A stretch of DNA of 64,000 nt, from NCBI RefSeq assembly GCF_012927485.1, contig NZ_JABBPC010000035.1:124001-188000 (forward strand), read 5' to 3'. The first letter of the stretch is position 1, and every line of letters starts with the position of its first letter. The stretch comes from Polaromonas sp. (lineage in GTDB: Bacteria > Pseudomonadota > Gammaproteobacteria > Burkholderiales > Burkholderiaceae_C). The notes below the pieces were generated by a model. It worked only from the letters and a program-made list of their open reading frames with translations, made no database searches and was not told where the DNA came from. Position numbers and translations under genes: made by a program. Positions 35,260 to 44,974 of the stretch are shown here, in pieces.

Positions 35260-37647
35260 TCAGTCCTGTTTGAGGGACGCGCCCCTGAGCCGCAGGGCAT
35301 TGCTGATGACCGAGACTGAACTCAGGCTCATCGCCAGCGCTGCAATCATGGGCGACAGCAACCAGCCGGTCAAGGGATACAGCACGCCTGCGGCCAGCGG
35401 CACGCCGAGCGCGTTGTAAACAAAGGCAAAGCCGAGGTTTTGCTTCATGTTGGCGACCGTCGCAACGGACAAGGCGCGGGCTGCGGCGATTCCCCGCAAA
35501 TCGCCCTTGACCAGCGTGAGCTGCGCGCTGTTCATCGCCACGTCGGTGCCGGTTCCCATTGCGATGCCCACGTCCGCGCGTGCCAGTGCCGGGGCGTCGT
35601 TGATACCGTCGCCTGCCATCGCTACGACGCGGCCTTCGCGCTGCAGGCGTTCGACCAGTTGCAGTTTGTCGGCGGGTTTGACCTCGCCGTGCACTTCATC
35701 AATGCCCAACCGCTGTCCGACCGCGCGTGCAGTGGTGAGTCCATCGCCGGTTGCCATCACGATGCGCAGGCCCGCCGCACGTAACGAGGCCAGCGCAGCG
35801 GCGGTCGTGGCCTTGACCGGGTCCGACACGGCGAGCAGCCCGGCGAGTTGTCCGTCAACTGCCAAATGCATCACGCTGGCGCCTTGTACGCGCAGTTCCT
35901 CGGCGCGGCTGGCGAGCGGTGCGACGTCGACCCCCAGTTGCTGCATCAGCGCGGTATTGCCCAGCGCGAGTGTCTTGGCGGATACCATGCCGCGCACGCC
36001 GATGCCGGATGCCGAATCGAATTGTTCGGGCTTGTCCAAGGCCAAGCCACGTGCATGGGCTGCCGCAACGATCGCAGCGGCGAGTGGGTGCTCGCTGCCC
36101 TGGTCCAGACTGGCGGCCAGGCGGAGCACTTCGTCCTCCGTAAAGCCGGCGGCAGCCACCGCGCGTTCGAACACTGGCCGCCCTTCGGTCAGTGTGCCGG
36201 TTTTGTCAACGATCAGGGTGTCGACTTTGCGCAGATTCTCGATCGCCGCAGCGTCGCGGAAAAGTACGCCCTGCGTGGCGCCGCGACCAGTAGCGACCAT
36301 GATCGACATCGGTGTAGCCAGTCCCAGCGCGCAGGGGCAGGCAATGATCAATACCGACACCGCGTTGATGAGACCGTAGACCCAGCTCGGCTGCGGGCCG
36401 AACAGGCCCCAGCCGAAGAAGCTCAACAAGGCGACCGTGACCACCCCCATGACGAACCAGCCCGCGACTTGATCCGCCATGCGCTGCATGGGTGCCCGGG
36501 AGCGCTGCGCCAGCGCGACCATCTGCACAATTTGCGCCAGCACCGTGGCCGAGCCGACATGCTCGGAACGCATTACGAGCGCGCCGCTGGTGTTGAGCGT
36601 GGCGCCGATGAGCGTGTCGCCCACTCGCTTCGTTACGGGCAACGGTTCGCCCGTCAACATCGACTCATCAAGCGCGCTACTGCCCTCGACCACCACGCCG
36701 TCTACCGGCACTTTCTCGCCCGGGCGCACCCGCAGCTTGTCACCCACATGGACATGGGTCAAGGGGATGTCCTCTTCGTTGCCGTCGGCGTTGATTTTGC
36801 GCGCCGTCTTGGGGGCAAGGCCGAGCAGCGACTTGATCGCGGCCGAGGTCTGTGACCGGGCCTTCAGTTCGAGTATCTGACCGAAGAGGGTCAAGGAGAT
36901 GATGACCACCGCCGCTTCGAAATAAACCGCTACCCGGCCCATCGAGATAAAGGAAGCCGGAAACACGCCGGGTGCCAGTGTGGCCACGACGCTGTACAAG
37001 AACGCGGCCCCGGTGCCGAGGCTGATCAGCGTCCACATGTTCGGACTGCGATGCAACGCTGATTGCACGCCCCGAACGAAGAACGTCGAACCAGCCCACA
37101 ACACCACGGGCAAGGATAAAGCCATCTCGATCCAGCTCTGTGTCGCCATGTCGAACCACCCGAGTCGGTGGCCCACCATGGCCAATGTGGCGACGACCAC
37201 GGTGAGCGGTAGTGTCCACCAGAACCGGCGGGTGAAGGAGGCCAGCTCCGGGTTCTCGTCGTCGTCAAGTGTCGGCAAGATGGGCTCCAGGGTCATGCCG
37301 CATTTAGGGCAATTTCCGGGATGGTCCTGCCGGATTTCTGGATGCATCGGGCAGGTGTAGATGACGGTCTCAGCTCCCGTCGCGGCTACCTTGGGAACCG
37401 CTGCGGCCCCCTCCGGGATAACCGGTGGATCAATATAAGCCTGCGGATTAGCAGAGAATTTGGCTCGGCAATCGGCACTGCAGAAGTAGTACGGTTTTCC
37501 GCCATGCTCCAGCCAATGCGACGACTTGGCCGTGACGGGCATGCCGCAGACGGGATCCGTAAGGCCGACCGACGGTTTGGCCGGGGCCAGCGTGGCGCCA
37601 TGGGGGACTGAGTTTTCCGCGGTGAGGGAATCGGGTTTGTCGTTCAT
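35260..37647 (-). CDS. copA: Copper/silver-translocating P-type ATPase (CopA-like, YHS N-terminus)
   Basis: A 795-residue P1B-type ATPase. The N-terminus has a YHS-type metal domain (PVCGMPV...[11 protein letters not shown], about residues 30-70) and a heavy-metal-binding motif [21 protein letters not shown] (about 94-115, repeating the Cys/Met/His pattern). No classical GMTCxxC HMA domain is seen. The membrane core has the CPC motif (C437-P438-C439), and phosphorylation is at D481 in [25 protein letters not shown] is the hinge. It exports Cu+/Ag+ from the cytoplasm. It lies downstream of SHOCT, DUF302 and Met-rich lipoprotein genes on the same strand, forming a copper operon. Confidence 0.92.
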   Translation of the reverse strand: MNDKPDSLTAENSVPHGATLAPAKPSVGLTDPVCGMPVTAKSSHWLEHGGKPYYFCSADCRAKFSANPQAYIDPPVIPEGAAAVPKVAATGAETVIYTCPMHPEIRQDHPGNCPKCGMTLEPILPTLDDDENPELASFTRRFWWTLPLTVVVATLAMVGHRLGWFDMATQSWIEMALSLPVVLWAGSTFFVRGVQSALHRSPNMWTLISLGTGAAFLYSVVATLAPGVFPASFISMGRVAVYFEAAVVIISLTLFGQILELKARSQTSAAIKSLLGLAPKTARKINADGNEEDIPLTHVHVGDKLRVRPGEKVPVDGVVVEGSSALDESMLTGEPLPVTKRVGDTLIGATLNTSGALVMRSEHVGSATVLAQIVQMVALAQRSRAPMQRMADQVAGWFVMGVVTVALLSFFGWGLFGPQPSWVYGLINAVSVLIIACPCALGLATPMSIMVATGRGATQGVLFRDAAAIENLRKVDTLIVDKTGTLTEGRPVFERAVAAAGFTEDEVLRLAASLDQGSEHPLAAAIVAAAHARGLALDKPEQFDSASGIGVRGMVSAKTLALGNTALMQQLGVDVAPLASRAEELRVQGASVMHLAVDGQLAGLLAVSDPVKATTAAALASLRAAGLRIVMATGDGLTTARAVGQRLGIDEVHGEVKPADKLQLVERLQREGRVVAMAGDGINDAPALARADVGIAMGTGTDVAMNSAQLTLVKGDLRGIAAARALSVATVANMKQNLGFAFVYNALGVPLAAGVLYPLTGWLLSPMIAALAMSLSSVSVISNALRLRGASLKQD

Positions 37648-37736
37648 GTCAGGAGTTCCTTCTGTCGAACCAAACTGAAGGCGATCGACCAGGTCAAAAG
37701 TGCTTTAACGGTGGCGTTGAGCAGGTACCCCGCTGG

Positions 37737-37994
37737 TCAGCCCGAGCGGTCGCTGTCGCGATCCAGCAATGCTTTGCGTTCCTCATAATCCGCCGGTGTG
37801 ATTTCCCCGCTGGCCAAGCGCCGGCGCAGCAACTCGTGTGCGGTTTCACGCGACAGATGTCTTTGGTGGGGCGCGCGACCCCGACCATAAAATAAAAATC
37901 CGGCGATCAGGACAAGCCAGAACAGCCACCAGAGCGCGTGCATGCCAATCATGTAGCCGCCGCCGTAAAACATGGGCATAGCGTAGCCAGTCAT
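37737..37994 (-). CDS. SHOCT-domain small membrane protein
   Basis: An 85-residue protein with one hydrophobic segment ([20 protein letters not shown], residues about 18-37) and a C-terminal SHOCT-type motif ([20 protein letters not shown]). SHOCT proteins are small oligomerisation-type domains often next to metal-handling genes. The function is unknown. Its start overlaps the DUF302 stop by 4 nt, so it is co-translated. The Met/Tyr/Gly-rich N-terminus ([19 protein letters not shown]) could also bind metal (inference). Confidence 0.7.
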   Translation of the reverse strand: MTGYAMPMFYGGGYMIGMHALWWLFWLVLIAGFLFYGRGRAPHQRHLSRETAHELLRRRLASGEITPADYEERKALLDRDSDRSG

Positions 37995-38452
37995 CGGTTA
38001 GCCGTGCCGCCGGACGTTTGCACTAAGGCCGAACGTACCCGCTCAAGGCTGCCGCGGACTTCCTTCGCGATCTTGGCCACTTCGGGGTCGTTGGTGAGTT
38101 GCAACACGGCTACGGGGTCCATGAATCCCACGGTAAGGCTGCTGTCGGGGTCTTCCCGCACGATGACATTGCAGGGAAGCAGTAGCCCGATGTCCGGCTG
38201 CGCGCCCAAGGCGCGGTGCGCCAGCTGTGGGTTGCAGGCGCCGAGGATACGGTAAGGTCTAACCTCAACGTTCAATTTCGCCTTCATCGTCGCCCGGACG
38301 TCAATATCGGTTAGCACGCCGAAGCCTTCAGCTTTCAAGGCAGCGGTCACACGAGTCACCGCGTCGGCGAAGCTCGATTTGCCCAGCTTGCAATAAATCC
38401 CATAGGTCGCCCCAGATGTGGTGTTGCCGGAAGTTTCAGTGTGTGTAGTCAT
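37991..38452 (-). CDS. DUF302-domain protein
   Basis: A 153-residue protein of the DUF302 family (TT1751-like fold). It has [21 protein letters not shown], IRDxR-like segments and [12 protein letters not shown], as well as the family ending [19 protein letters not shown]302 proteins occur beside copper and heavy-metal resistance genes, but their function is not known. There is no obvious signal peptide, so it is probably cytoplasmic. The stop overlaps the SHOCT gene start (TGA within ATGA), and 9 nt separate it from the lipoprotein gene. Confidence 0.85.
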   Translation of the reverse strand: MTTHTETSGNTTSGATYGIYCKLGKSSFADAVTRVTAALKAEGFGVLTDIDVRATMKAKLNVEVRPYRILGACNPQLAHRALGAQPDIGLLLPCNVIVREDPDSSLTVGFMDPVAVLQLTNDPEVAKIAKEVRGSLERVRSALVQTSGGTANR

Positions 38453-38461
38453 GGCGATTCC

Positions 38462-38917
38462 TTAAGGTTTGGCCGGTGCCGGAGGCATGCGGTCCATCAT
38501 CATCTGCATCATGGATTGCATCATCTCCATGCGTTTTTCCATCATTTGGTAACGCGCCGCCATGTCACCGGGCATGGCCCCTTGGCCCTGCATACCACCC
38601 ATCCCCCCCATGGACCCCATCCCACCCATCATGCCCATCCCGTCTTGCATTAACTTCATCTGCTCGGCCATCAATGCGCTGCGCTCACTGGGTGTCGTGG
38701 CGCGCATCATCTTGTCGTGCATTTCGCGCATGGCTTTCATGTGCTCGTCCATGCGGGACATGGCGCCGCCCTGGCCACCCATTGGCATGCCCATCCCGCC
38801 AACTGAGGGGTTGGGTCCAGCAGGATAACCACCTTGATCGACCGGCATCTGGGCGCAACCGGCCAAAGCTAGCGCTGAGCCGGCTGCAACGATTGACAGC
38901 ATGCGAATTAATTTCAT
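38462..38917 (-). CDS. Methionine-rich lipoprotein, probable periplasmic copper binder
   Basis: A 151-residue protein with a lipobox ending LALAGC (C21) after a hydrophobic signal, so it is an outer- or inner-membrane lipoprotein facing the periplasm. The mature part has, by my count, 36 methionines in 151 residues. They occur in Met-Gly runs (GMGMPMGG, GMGMMGGMGSMGGMGG) and at its C-terminus (MEMMQSMMQMMMDRM). Such sequences bind Cu+/Ag+ through thioether sulfur. It is the first gene of the operon with DUF302, SHOCT and CopA. Part of the Met run lies in a helical segment that could also form coiled coils. Confidence 0.85.
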   Translation of the reverse strand: MKLIRMLSIVAAGSALALAGCAQMPVDQGGYPAGPNPSVGGMGMPMGGQGGAMSRMDEHMKAMREMHDKMMRATTPSERSALMAEQMKLMQDGMGMMGGMGSMGGMGGMQGQGAMPGDMAARYQMMEKRMEMMQSMMQMMMDRMPPAPAKP

Positions 38918-39062
38918 TGAAAACTCCAGTTAAGGGACCAACGAACGATGCTTGAGGAACTGTGTTTGCGCCAAGCTTCTGGGCTTTAAAAGCTACGCTT
39001 CAACGGGCGGATTGTCTGTACGTTGGCGTACTGAGGCAGCCGCCAGTCTTTACTCGCAGGAC

Positions 39063-39398
39063 TCAACATTTCGAGTCTTGCCAGAGCCGGTGAATGCGAT
39101 CCATCCGGGATGTCAATTCTTGAAGGCTAAAGCTGCGAGCCACTTCCAGGCATAACTGCCCTTCGATAAAAAGTTTTACGGCCGGCAAAGCAAAGACGCC
39201 GTGTTGGGCGCAAATGTCTGGCGTCTGCTCGCAGTCCACATACGCGATCGAAATGTCCGGGAAGCGTTGTGCCATGACGTGTTCAATCTTGGGCTTGATC
39301 GACTGACAAACTCCGCAATGCGCGCCGCCAAAAAGGACTAGCAACTCAGCGCCTCTTTTTAACTGATCAAGTTGGTTTGCGCTGGCAACGGTTTGCAT
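39063..39398 (-). CDS. Thioredoxin-like protein with CGVC active site
   Basis: A 111-residue thioredoxin-fold protein. The redox site is C28-G-V-C31 in FGGAHCGVCQS, followed by cis-proline-type ALPAVKLFIEG. No signal peptide is seen, so it is cytoplasmic. I chose ATG 39398 (MQTVASANQL). The frame runs upstream to 39476 but adds a Cys/Ser-rich stretch without similarity. CGVC differs from the CGPC of classical thioredoxin. It lies 145 nt upstream of the lipoprotein gene on the same strand and may belong to the metal-stress operon. A hairpin sits in that gap. Confidence 0.8.
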   Translation of the reverse strand: MQTVASANQLDQLKRGAELLVLFGGAHCGVCQSIKPKIEHVMAQRFPDISIAYVDCEQTPDICAQHGVFALPAVKLFIEGQLCLEVARSFSLQELTSRMDRIHRLWQDSKC

Positions 39399-39467
39399 AA
39401 GAACAAGCTTACTCTCTCCACTCCCCGATCGAAAACAAGTGTCGGATTCACCCGTGCATCTTTTTAC

Positions 39468-39481
39468 CAAGCGCACGCTTG
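39468..39481. promoter_or_regulatory. 14-bp palindrome between thioredoxin and TetR genes
   Basis: CAAGCG-CA-CGCTTG is a perfect dyad located between the two divergent genes, 34 nt before the TetR ATG. The flanking bases extend the symmetry with one mismatch (ACCAAGCG / CGCTTGCT). This is the size and placement of a TetR-family operator. Confidence 0.5.
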
Positions 39482-39515
39482 CTAAAAATATCGGGTTTTG
39501 CTATGGTCGGGATCC

Positions 39516-40235
39516 ATGAATCCACTCGCCGCGCGCAGCCGCTTCGCACTTCAAGTGCCCGTCACGGTGGCGACGAAGTGCGCTGCCCCCGAAAAACGTC
39601 CGCGCGGACGACCTCGGAAAACAGCGGGCGAGCGAGACGACGGCAACCGGCGGGTCGAGTTGATCAACGCCGCCGCGAAGCTGTTTCGAAAAAACGGTTT
39701 TGACGGTACCACCACGCGCGACATTGCCGCCGCAGTCGGCATGCACAGCGGATCGCCGTTCTATCACTTCAAGAGCAAAGGGGCACTGCTCTACGCGGTC
39801 ATGGAGCAGGGCATGCGGACGGCCATTCTCCAGCAGGCCTTGGGGCTGCGGGCCGCCGAGAAATCACCACCCGATGGCGCAGCCTTGTTGAGGGTGTTAA
39901 TCCGTAATCATTTTGGGGTGCTGCTGGGGCCTGGCAGTGATTTCATTCCGGTCATGTTGTACGAGTCGCGCTCGCTGACAGCCCGGCAGCGCACGTTGCT
40001 GGCTAAACTTCGGGGCGACTACGAAGCCGTCTGGGAGCCGGTGCTCAACGCGTTGCACAACGCGGGCCGGATAAAGGGCCAGGTCAAGCTCGCCCGACTG
40101 CTGATCTTTGGTGCTCTGAACTGGTCGGTGCAGTGGTTTGACGCCAAAAAAGGGGCCTCGCTGGAGGAGTTGGCTGACGCGGCGATGGCGCTTTTTGTGC
40201 AGACTTTGCCGCCTGCAACGTTGAAGACACCCTGA
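39516..40235 (+). CDS. TetR-family regulator (KstR2-like)
   Basis: A 239-residue regulator. After a Pro/Arg-rich leader with an AT-hook-like PRGRPRKTAGE stretch comes the helix-turn-helix region. It contains LINAAAKLFRKNGFDGTTTR, then DIAAAVGMHSGSPFYHFKSK, a strong TetR signature. The C-terminal domain fits the KstR2-like ligand-binding type seen near thioesterases and lipid genes. ATG 39516 is preferred over a TTG at 39498. It is divergent from the thioredoxin gene, with a palindrome in between, and is followed 28 nt later by a thioesterase gene that it may control. Confidence 0.88.
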   Translation: MNPLAARSRFALQVPVTVATKCAAPEKRPRGRPRKTAGERDDGNRRVELINAAAKLFRKNGFDGTTTRDIAAAVGMHSGSPFYHFKSKGALLYAVMEQGMRTAILQQALGLRAAEKSPPDGAALLRVLIRNHFGVLLGPGSDFIPVMLYESRSLTARQRTLLAKLRGDYEAVWEPVLNALHNAGRIKGQVKLARLLIFGALNWSVQWFDAKKGASLEELADAAMALFVQTLPPATLKTP

Positions 40236-40263
40236 AAAAGCACGCAGTACGACAATTGCAATC

Positions 40264-40764
40264 ATGACCCACGCTTTGATCCCAACGCCCAAGCTGTCCC
40301 CAACCCTCGAATTTGAAGCCGACTTCATCGCCGGATTAAAAAACATTTTTGAAGAAAAAATTATATTCAACCAGCTGCTCGGCCTGAAGATCACGTCGCT
40401 GAAGGCCGATCGGGTCACGGCGCGCATTGACATGCGGGATGACTTCGTGGGCCACCCGATCTACAACCGCATTCACGGTGGCGTCATTAGCGCAGGCCTC
40501 GACGCCATGGGCGGTTTGGCGGTGATGGCGGCTATCGGCGCACGGCACATGGACGAAACCCCGTTACAGCGATTACATCGTTTTTCGAAGCTGGGGACGA
40601 TTGATTTGCGGGTCGATTATCTGCGCCCGGGGATTAGCGACTACTTCGAGCTGCGGGCCGAAGTGTTGCGATTGGGCTCGCGCGTGGCCAGCACGCGCAT
40701 GGAGTTTCTCGGCGCGGACGGCACGCTCTTTTCTACCGGGGCTGCTTCCTACATCGTTTCGTAA
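40264..40764 (+). CDS. Hotdog-fold thioesterase (PaaI-like)
   Basis: A 166-residue hotdog protein with the family core PIYNRIHGGVISAGLDAMGG (HGG motif, about residues 73-80) and a C-terminal strand IDLRVDYLRPG. PaaI/YiiD-type thioesterases hydrolyse acyl-CoA thioesters in the cytoplasm. It lies 28 nt behind the TetR gene in the same direction and is probably under its control. The substrate chain length cannot be predicted. Confidence 0.88.
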   Translation: MTHALIPTPKLSPTLEFEADFIAGLKNIFEEKIIFNQLLGLKITSLKADRVTARIDMRDDFVGHPIYNRIHGGVISAGLDAMGGLAVMAAIGARHMDETPLQRLHRFSKLGTIDLRVDYLRPGISDYFELRAEVLRLGSRVASTRMEFLGADGTLFSTGAASYIVS

Positions 40765-40801
40765 TCGAGATGGCGCGGGAAGGGCGAAAGCCAAAAGGCC
40801 T

Positions 40802-42184
40802 CTACGCGCTCCGAGTCTCGGCCAGCGTTTTCAAAAACGTCTGGCGCCACCAGTGCACGTCTTGCTCCCGAATAGTTTTGAGTAGCTTCTGGTGCCGGCT
40901 TTGCCGTTCTTCCAGCGACATATTGAGCGCGCGCTGGATGGCATCTGCCGTGCCGTCGGTGTCGTAAGGGTTCACCAGCAGGGCTTCCTTAAGTTGGTCG
41001 GCGGCGCCTGCAAAGCGCGACAGGACCAACACGCCGGGATCGGCCGGATCTTGTGCCGCAATGAACTCTTTGGCGACCAGATTCATGCCGTCGCGCAGCG
41101 GTGTGACGAGTGCTACCCGGGCCACGCGGTAGAGCCCTGGCAGGCGTCGGCGTGCCACGTTGCGGTGAATAAAGCGAATCGGCATCCAGTCAAGCTCGCC
41201 AAAGTTGCCATTGATCGCGCCACACAGGCTTTCCAGTTCCTGCAGCAAATCAGTGTAGGTGCCCATGTCCTCGCGGCTGGGTGAGGCAATCTGGATCAGC
41301 GTCGCGCTGCGGAGGTTTTCAGGATATTTTTTAAGCAATGTCTGAAACGCGCGCAAGCGTTGTGGCAGGCCTTTGGAATAATCCAGCCGTTCTACGCCCA
41401 GTAGCAGTTTGCGGCGCGAGTATTCTTCCTTCATGCGCTCGTACATATCGCTTGCTTCTTTGCCATGGGTAAGCGCGGCGAATTCGTCTACGTCGATACC
41501 GATCGGAAAAGCGCCTGCCTGAACGGTGCGGTCAAATGCCCGGAATCGATTCTGGCCCAGCGATTCAGCACTTGCCTCCGCGTGCACGTAGTGCGAAAAG
41601 TGCAGCAGATCGACCTCGCTTTGAAAGCCCACCAGATCGTAGGAAAAAAGTGCGCGCATCAGCCATTCGTGTTGGGGAATGGCCGCCAGCAACAATTGAG
41701 GCGGCAGGGGAATATGCAGGAAGAAACCAATGCGGTGGGTGGAACCCAATGCACGCAACTCGGCAGCCAGCGGGATCAAGTGATAGTCATGCACCCAAAT
41801 GATGTCGTCGGGCTTCAATAGCGTCATCAGCTTGCGCGCGAACAGCTGGTTAACGCGGCGGTAGGCGTTGATGTGTCCGCCATCGAAGCGGGCCAGATCC
41901 AGCCGGTAGTGAAACACGGGCCAGAGTACGCCGTTGCTGTAACCGAGGTAGTAACCGGCATGGTCTTCTACCGATAAATCCACCGTCGCGAGCGTGACGC
42001 TACCAGCGTGTTGCACATGCAATTCGCCTTCCCCCGGTGCACCGCCTTCGACAATGCTACCGCTCCAGCCGAACCAGAGTCCGCCGGTGGCCTTAAGCGC
42101 TTCGCCCAGCGCTACGGCCAGGCCCCCGGCAGTGGCCTTGCGGGGATCGGCGACACGATTGGAAACGACAACGAGACGACTCAT
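40802..42184 (-). CDS. otsA: Alpha,alpha-trehalose-phosphate synthase
   Basis: A 460-residue GT20 enzyme making trehalose-6-phosphate from UDP-glucose and glucose-6-phosphate. It has [21 protein letters not shown] at the start with the sugar-phosphate-binding arginine, [35 protein letters not shown] and [13 protein letters not shown]. Together these are the complete OtsA pattern. ATG 42184 is chosen because homologues begin [10 protein letters not shown]; the frame continues upstream to 42379 without similarity. It is the last gene of the otsB-GH15-otsA operon on this strand. Confidence 0.96.
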   Translation of the reverse strand: MSRLVVVSNRVADPRKATAGGLAVALGEALKATGGLWFGWSGSIVEGGAPGEGELHVQHAGSVTLATVDLSVEDHAGYYLGYSNGVLWPVFHYRLDLARFDGGHINAYRRVNQLFARKLMTLLKPDDIIWVHDYHLIPLAAELRALGSTHRIGFFLHIPLPPQLLLAAIPQHEWLMRALFSYDLVGFQSEVDLLHFSHYVHAEASAESLGQNRFRAFDRTVQAGAFPIGIDVDEFAALTHGKEASDMYERMKEEYSRRKLLLGVERLDYSKGLPQRLRAFQTLLKKYPENLRSATLIQIASPSREDMGTYTDLLQELESLCGAINGNFGELDWMPIRFIHRNVARRRLPGLYRVARVALVTPLRDGMNLVAKEFIAAQDPADPGVLVLSRFAGAADQLKEALLVNPYDTDGTADAIQRALNMSLEERQSRHQKLLKTIREQDVHWWRQTFLKTLAETRSA

Positions 42185-42209
42185 TTTTTTGCTCTCCTGC
42201 TTGGCTTGC

Positions 42210-44054
42210 TCATACTTGGGACTCCCAGGGCGCAGACAGTCGCATCGCCGCGTTGATGATGCCCACCATGGAATAGGTTTGCGGAAAGTTACCCCACATC
42301 TCGCCTGTGACCGGGTGGGTGTCTTCCGACAGCAGTCCCAGGTGGTTACGGGCTGCGAGCATGGTTTCAAAAATTTCACGCGCTTGCGCTTTTCGGCCGA
42401 TGCGCGTCAGCGCGTCGATGCGCCAGAAGGTGCAAATATTGAACGCGGTTTCCGGCCTCCCAAAATCGTCAGAGGCTTCGTAGCGACGCATATAAGGCCC
42501 ATCGCACAAATGGGTCTCCAGCGCGTTGACGGTGGCGATGAAGCGGGGATCTTTCGGGTCGATGAAGCCCACCTCAATCATCAGCAACACGCTGGCGTCT
42601 AAATCGCGCCCGCCAAAACTTTCGGCGAAAGCCTGGCGCTCTTCCGACCACGCGTCGCGCAAAATATGTTCCTGCATGCGTTGGGCATGGCCTTGCCAGT
42701 ATGTCGCACGCTCTGGCAACTCAAGCGCCAACGCGATTTTTCCGAGTCGGTCGCAGGCGGCCCAGCACATCAGTGCCGACGAGGTGTGAATCCGGGCGCG
42801 TGTACGCAACTCCCACATGCCGGCGTCCGGTTTGTCATAGGTGCGCGCCGCCTGCTCGCCGACCGCCTCAAGCCGCTTGAATTCGGCCAGACCGGCACGG
42901 TGCAATAGCCGGTGGTCATGAAAGGCCTGGGCCGCACCCAGCACCACATTGCCATACACATCGTGCTGAAAATGCTCCTGCGCCTGGTTGCCAATGCGAA
43001 CCGGCCCCATGCCGCGGTAGCCTCCCAAATGGGCCATCACCGATTCGGGCAACTCGCGCTCCAGGCCAATGCCGTACAGCGGCTGGATATGTCCGCCGTT
43101 GGCTTGCACCACCACGTTGCTCAGCCAGCGCAGGTAGTCTTCCAGGGTGCCGACCTCCGACAGACTGTTCAGCGCACGCACCACAAAAAAGGCATCGCGC
43201 AGCCAGCAGAAGCGGTAGTCCCAATTGCGCTGGCTGCCGGGTGCTTCCGGAATGCTGGTCGTCATGGCCGCCACGATGGCGCCGGTGTCTTCAAACAATG
43301 ACAGCTTGAGGGTAATCGCCGCGCGGATGACCGCGTCCTGCCACTCCAGCGAAATATGCAGACGCTGGCTCCAGCGGCGCCAGTAGGTCACCGTCTCCTG
43401 CTCAAACAGACGAGCCGTGTCGACAATGCCATCAACCAGCGACTCATCGGCGCCCAATAGAAAATTGTGTTCGCGTGTCATCACGAAGGGCTGCCTGGAC
43501 AGCAGGTGCGACAGCGGGGCGTCGGTGTTCAGCCGCAGCGTGAGCGCTTCTCCCACATAGCGCAGATGGTTGCTGCCCTGCGTGATCAGGGGCTCGCGCC
43601 GGCCCCAGTCGAAACGGATGTTCAGGGCCACGCGGATGCGCGGTGCGCCATGAATCGGCCGCACGCGCCGCACCAGTGTCATCGGCCTGAAGAAACGCGA
43701 GCGGCTGAAAAACCGGGGCGCAAAGTCAGTGATCTCTATGCCCTGTCCGCTTTTGTCAAACAGCTGCGTCCGGAGTACGGCGGTATTGGGTTCGTACCAT
43801 TGTTTTGATTCTGCGAAATCCTCAATCTCAATGGCAAAAGCGCTTGATTGGGAGGTGCTGTCATCACCGTCACCGGTACCAGGCTCAATCAGCGCGTTGA
43901 ATACCGGGTCACCATCGAAGCGCGGCAGGCAGCACCAGACAATGCGCCCGCGCACATCAATCAGCGCACTGAACGCGCAGTTGCCTATCACCCCCATGGA
44001 GAGGGATGGTTCCGCAGGCGGCGCAAAGCGCCTGGAGTCATCTGCAACGGTCAT
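42210..44054 (-). CDS. Glycoside hydrolase family 15 protein (glucoamylase or trehalase-like)
   Basis: A 614-residue cytoplasmic protein with the GH15 layout: an N-terminal beta domain (GVIGNCAFSALIDVRGRIVWC), then an (alpha/alpha)6 barrel with RNWDYRFCWLRDAFFVVRAL and GYRGMGPVRIGNQA. It also has FNICTFWRIDALTRIG near the C-terminus. Family members hydrolyse alpha-glucosides such as maltose, glucan or trehalose. It sits between otsB and otsA, so a role in trehalose turnover is likely (inference). Similar otsA/GH15/otsB clusters exist in other bacteria. Start is the first ATG of the frame, 33 nt after otsB. Confidence 0.85.
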   Translation of the reverse strand: MTVADDSRRFAPPAEPSLSMGVIGNCAFSALIDVRGRIVWCCLPRFDGDPVFNALIEPGTGDGDDSTSQSSAFAIEIEDFAESKQWYEPNTAVLRTQLFDKSGQGIEITDFAPRFFSRSRFFRPMTLVRRVRPIHGAPRIRVALNIRFDWGRREPLITQGSNHLRYVGEALTLRLNTDAPLSHLLSRQPFVMTREHNFLLGADESLVDGIVDTARLFEQETVTYWRRWSQRLHISLEWQDAVIRAAITLKLSLFEDTGAIVAAMTTSIPEAPGSQRNWDYRFCWLRDAFFVVRALNSLSEVGTLEDYLRWLSNVVVQANGGHIQPLYGIGLERELPESVMAHLGGYRGMGPVRIGNQAQEHFQHDVYGNVVLGAAQAFHDHRLLHRAGLAEFKRLEAVGEQAARTYDKPDAGMWELRTRARIHTSSALMCWAACDRLGKIALALELPERATYWQGHAQRMQEHILRDAWSEERQAFAESFGGRDLDASVLLMIEVGFIDPKDPRFIATVNALETHLCDGPYMRRYEASDDFGRPETAFNICTFWRIDALTRIGRKAQAREIFETMLAARNHLGLLSEDTHPVTGEMWGNFPQTYSMVGIINAAMRLSAPWESQV

Positions 44055-44087
44055 GGGCTGGTCTTCGCCATAAGTTCATTCGGTTCG

Positions 44088-44864
44088 TTATGGGTTGTTC
44101 TTAGAAATGCGATGCGGGCGCTGTGCGGCGGTTTTCAGCCATTGCCGAAGTGCCGCCGGGGTCGCGCATCGATGATGGGCGAGTGTCAGTCCCGCGCCAA
44201 CCTTGATGCCCTGGCCACCGAGGAGCTGGACGGCAGAAAATCCTGCTTCATCGGTCGCATCGTCGCCCGCGAAGAGGGGAGTCCGGCCCGCAAAGGGGGC
44301 GTCTGCCATGAAGGCTCCAATCGCCGTGCCCTTGCTGATTTGCGCTGGTTTGACTTCAAATACAAACTTGCCACGCAGCAATTCCATGCCCGGCGTGCTG
44401 GCCGCCGCATCCAGCATGACCTGGAGCGCCTGCGATTCGAGCTCCGGGGCATGGCGGTAATGCAGCGCGACGGCTGCGGACTTGATTTCCAGGTGAAGAC
44501 CCGAATGGCGTTCTGCCAGCGCTCTGGCGCGTTGAGTGACGTTACGCAAATCGGGCGAAGCCATGCGGACAACCTGGCCTTGGCTTAAACGGCATTGCGC
44601 CCCGTGCTCGGCAGCGGAGGGCAACTTCAAGGGCGTTAAAAAGTGGTCCAGGTCCATAAGCCTTCGCCCCGACACAATCGCCAGTGCGCCGCTCAGGTAT
44701 GCCGCCAGTTCTGCCAGGATCGAAATCAGATCGCCCTCGATCCGTACCGCCTCGGGCTGTGGCGCCAAGTCGACCAAGGTGCCGTCGAAGTCCAGAAAAA
44801 GCGCGGTATGGGGACCAATGCGCGGCAGGGCGGCTGAGGGTGATTGAAGGATCTGCGTCACCAT
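44088..44864 (-). CDS. otsB: Trehalose-6-phosphate phosphatase
   Basis: A 258-residue HAD phosphatase. The nucleophile is in LFLDFDGTLVDLAP (D25-x-D27). Also visible are SGRRLMDLDHFL, AAEHGAQCRLS and the acidic Mg site LFAGDDATDEAGF. It removes the phosphate from trehalose-6-phosphate to give trehalose. It is the first gene of the operon with GH15 and otsA. No clear promoter was identified in the about 110 nt between it and cca. Confidence 0.94.
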   Translation of the reverse strand: MVTQILQSPSAALPRIGPHTALFLDFDGTLVDLAPQPEAVRIEGDLISILAELAAYLSGALAIVSGRRLMDLDHFLTPLKLPSAAEHGAQCRLSQGQVVRMASPDLRNVTQRARALAERHSGLHLEIKSAAVALHYRHAPELESQALQVMLDAAASTPGMELLRGKFVFEVKPAQISKGTAIGAFMADAPFAGRTPLFAGDDATDEAGFSAVQLLGGQGIKVGAGLTLAHHRCATPAALRQWLKTAAQRPHRISKNNP

Positions 44865-44974
44865 TTCTTATTACCTTAGCAAGGTGACCGCGAAATAGCT
44901 GTAGGCCGGTTTCGCTTTGTACGTAGTTAGGGAGAACGTCACGGGACAATCAGATTGAATCCTGGCGATTCAGC

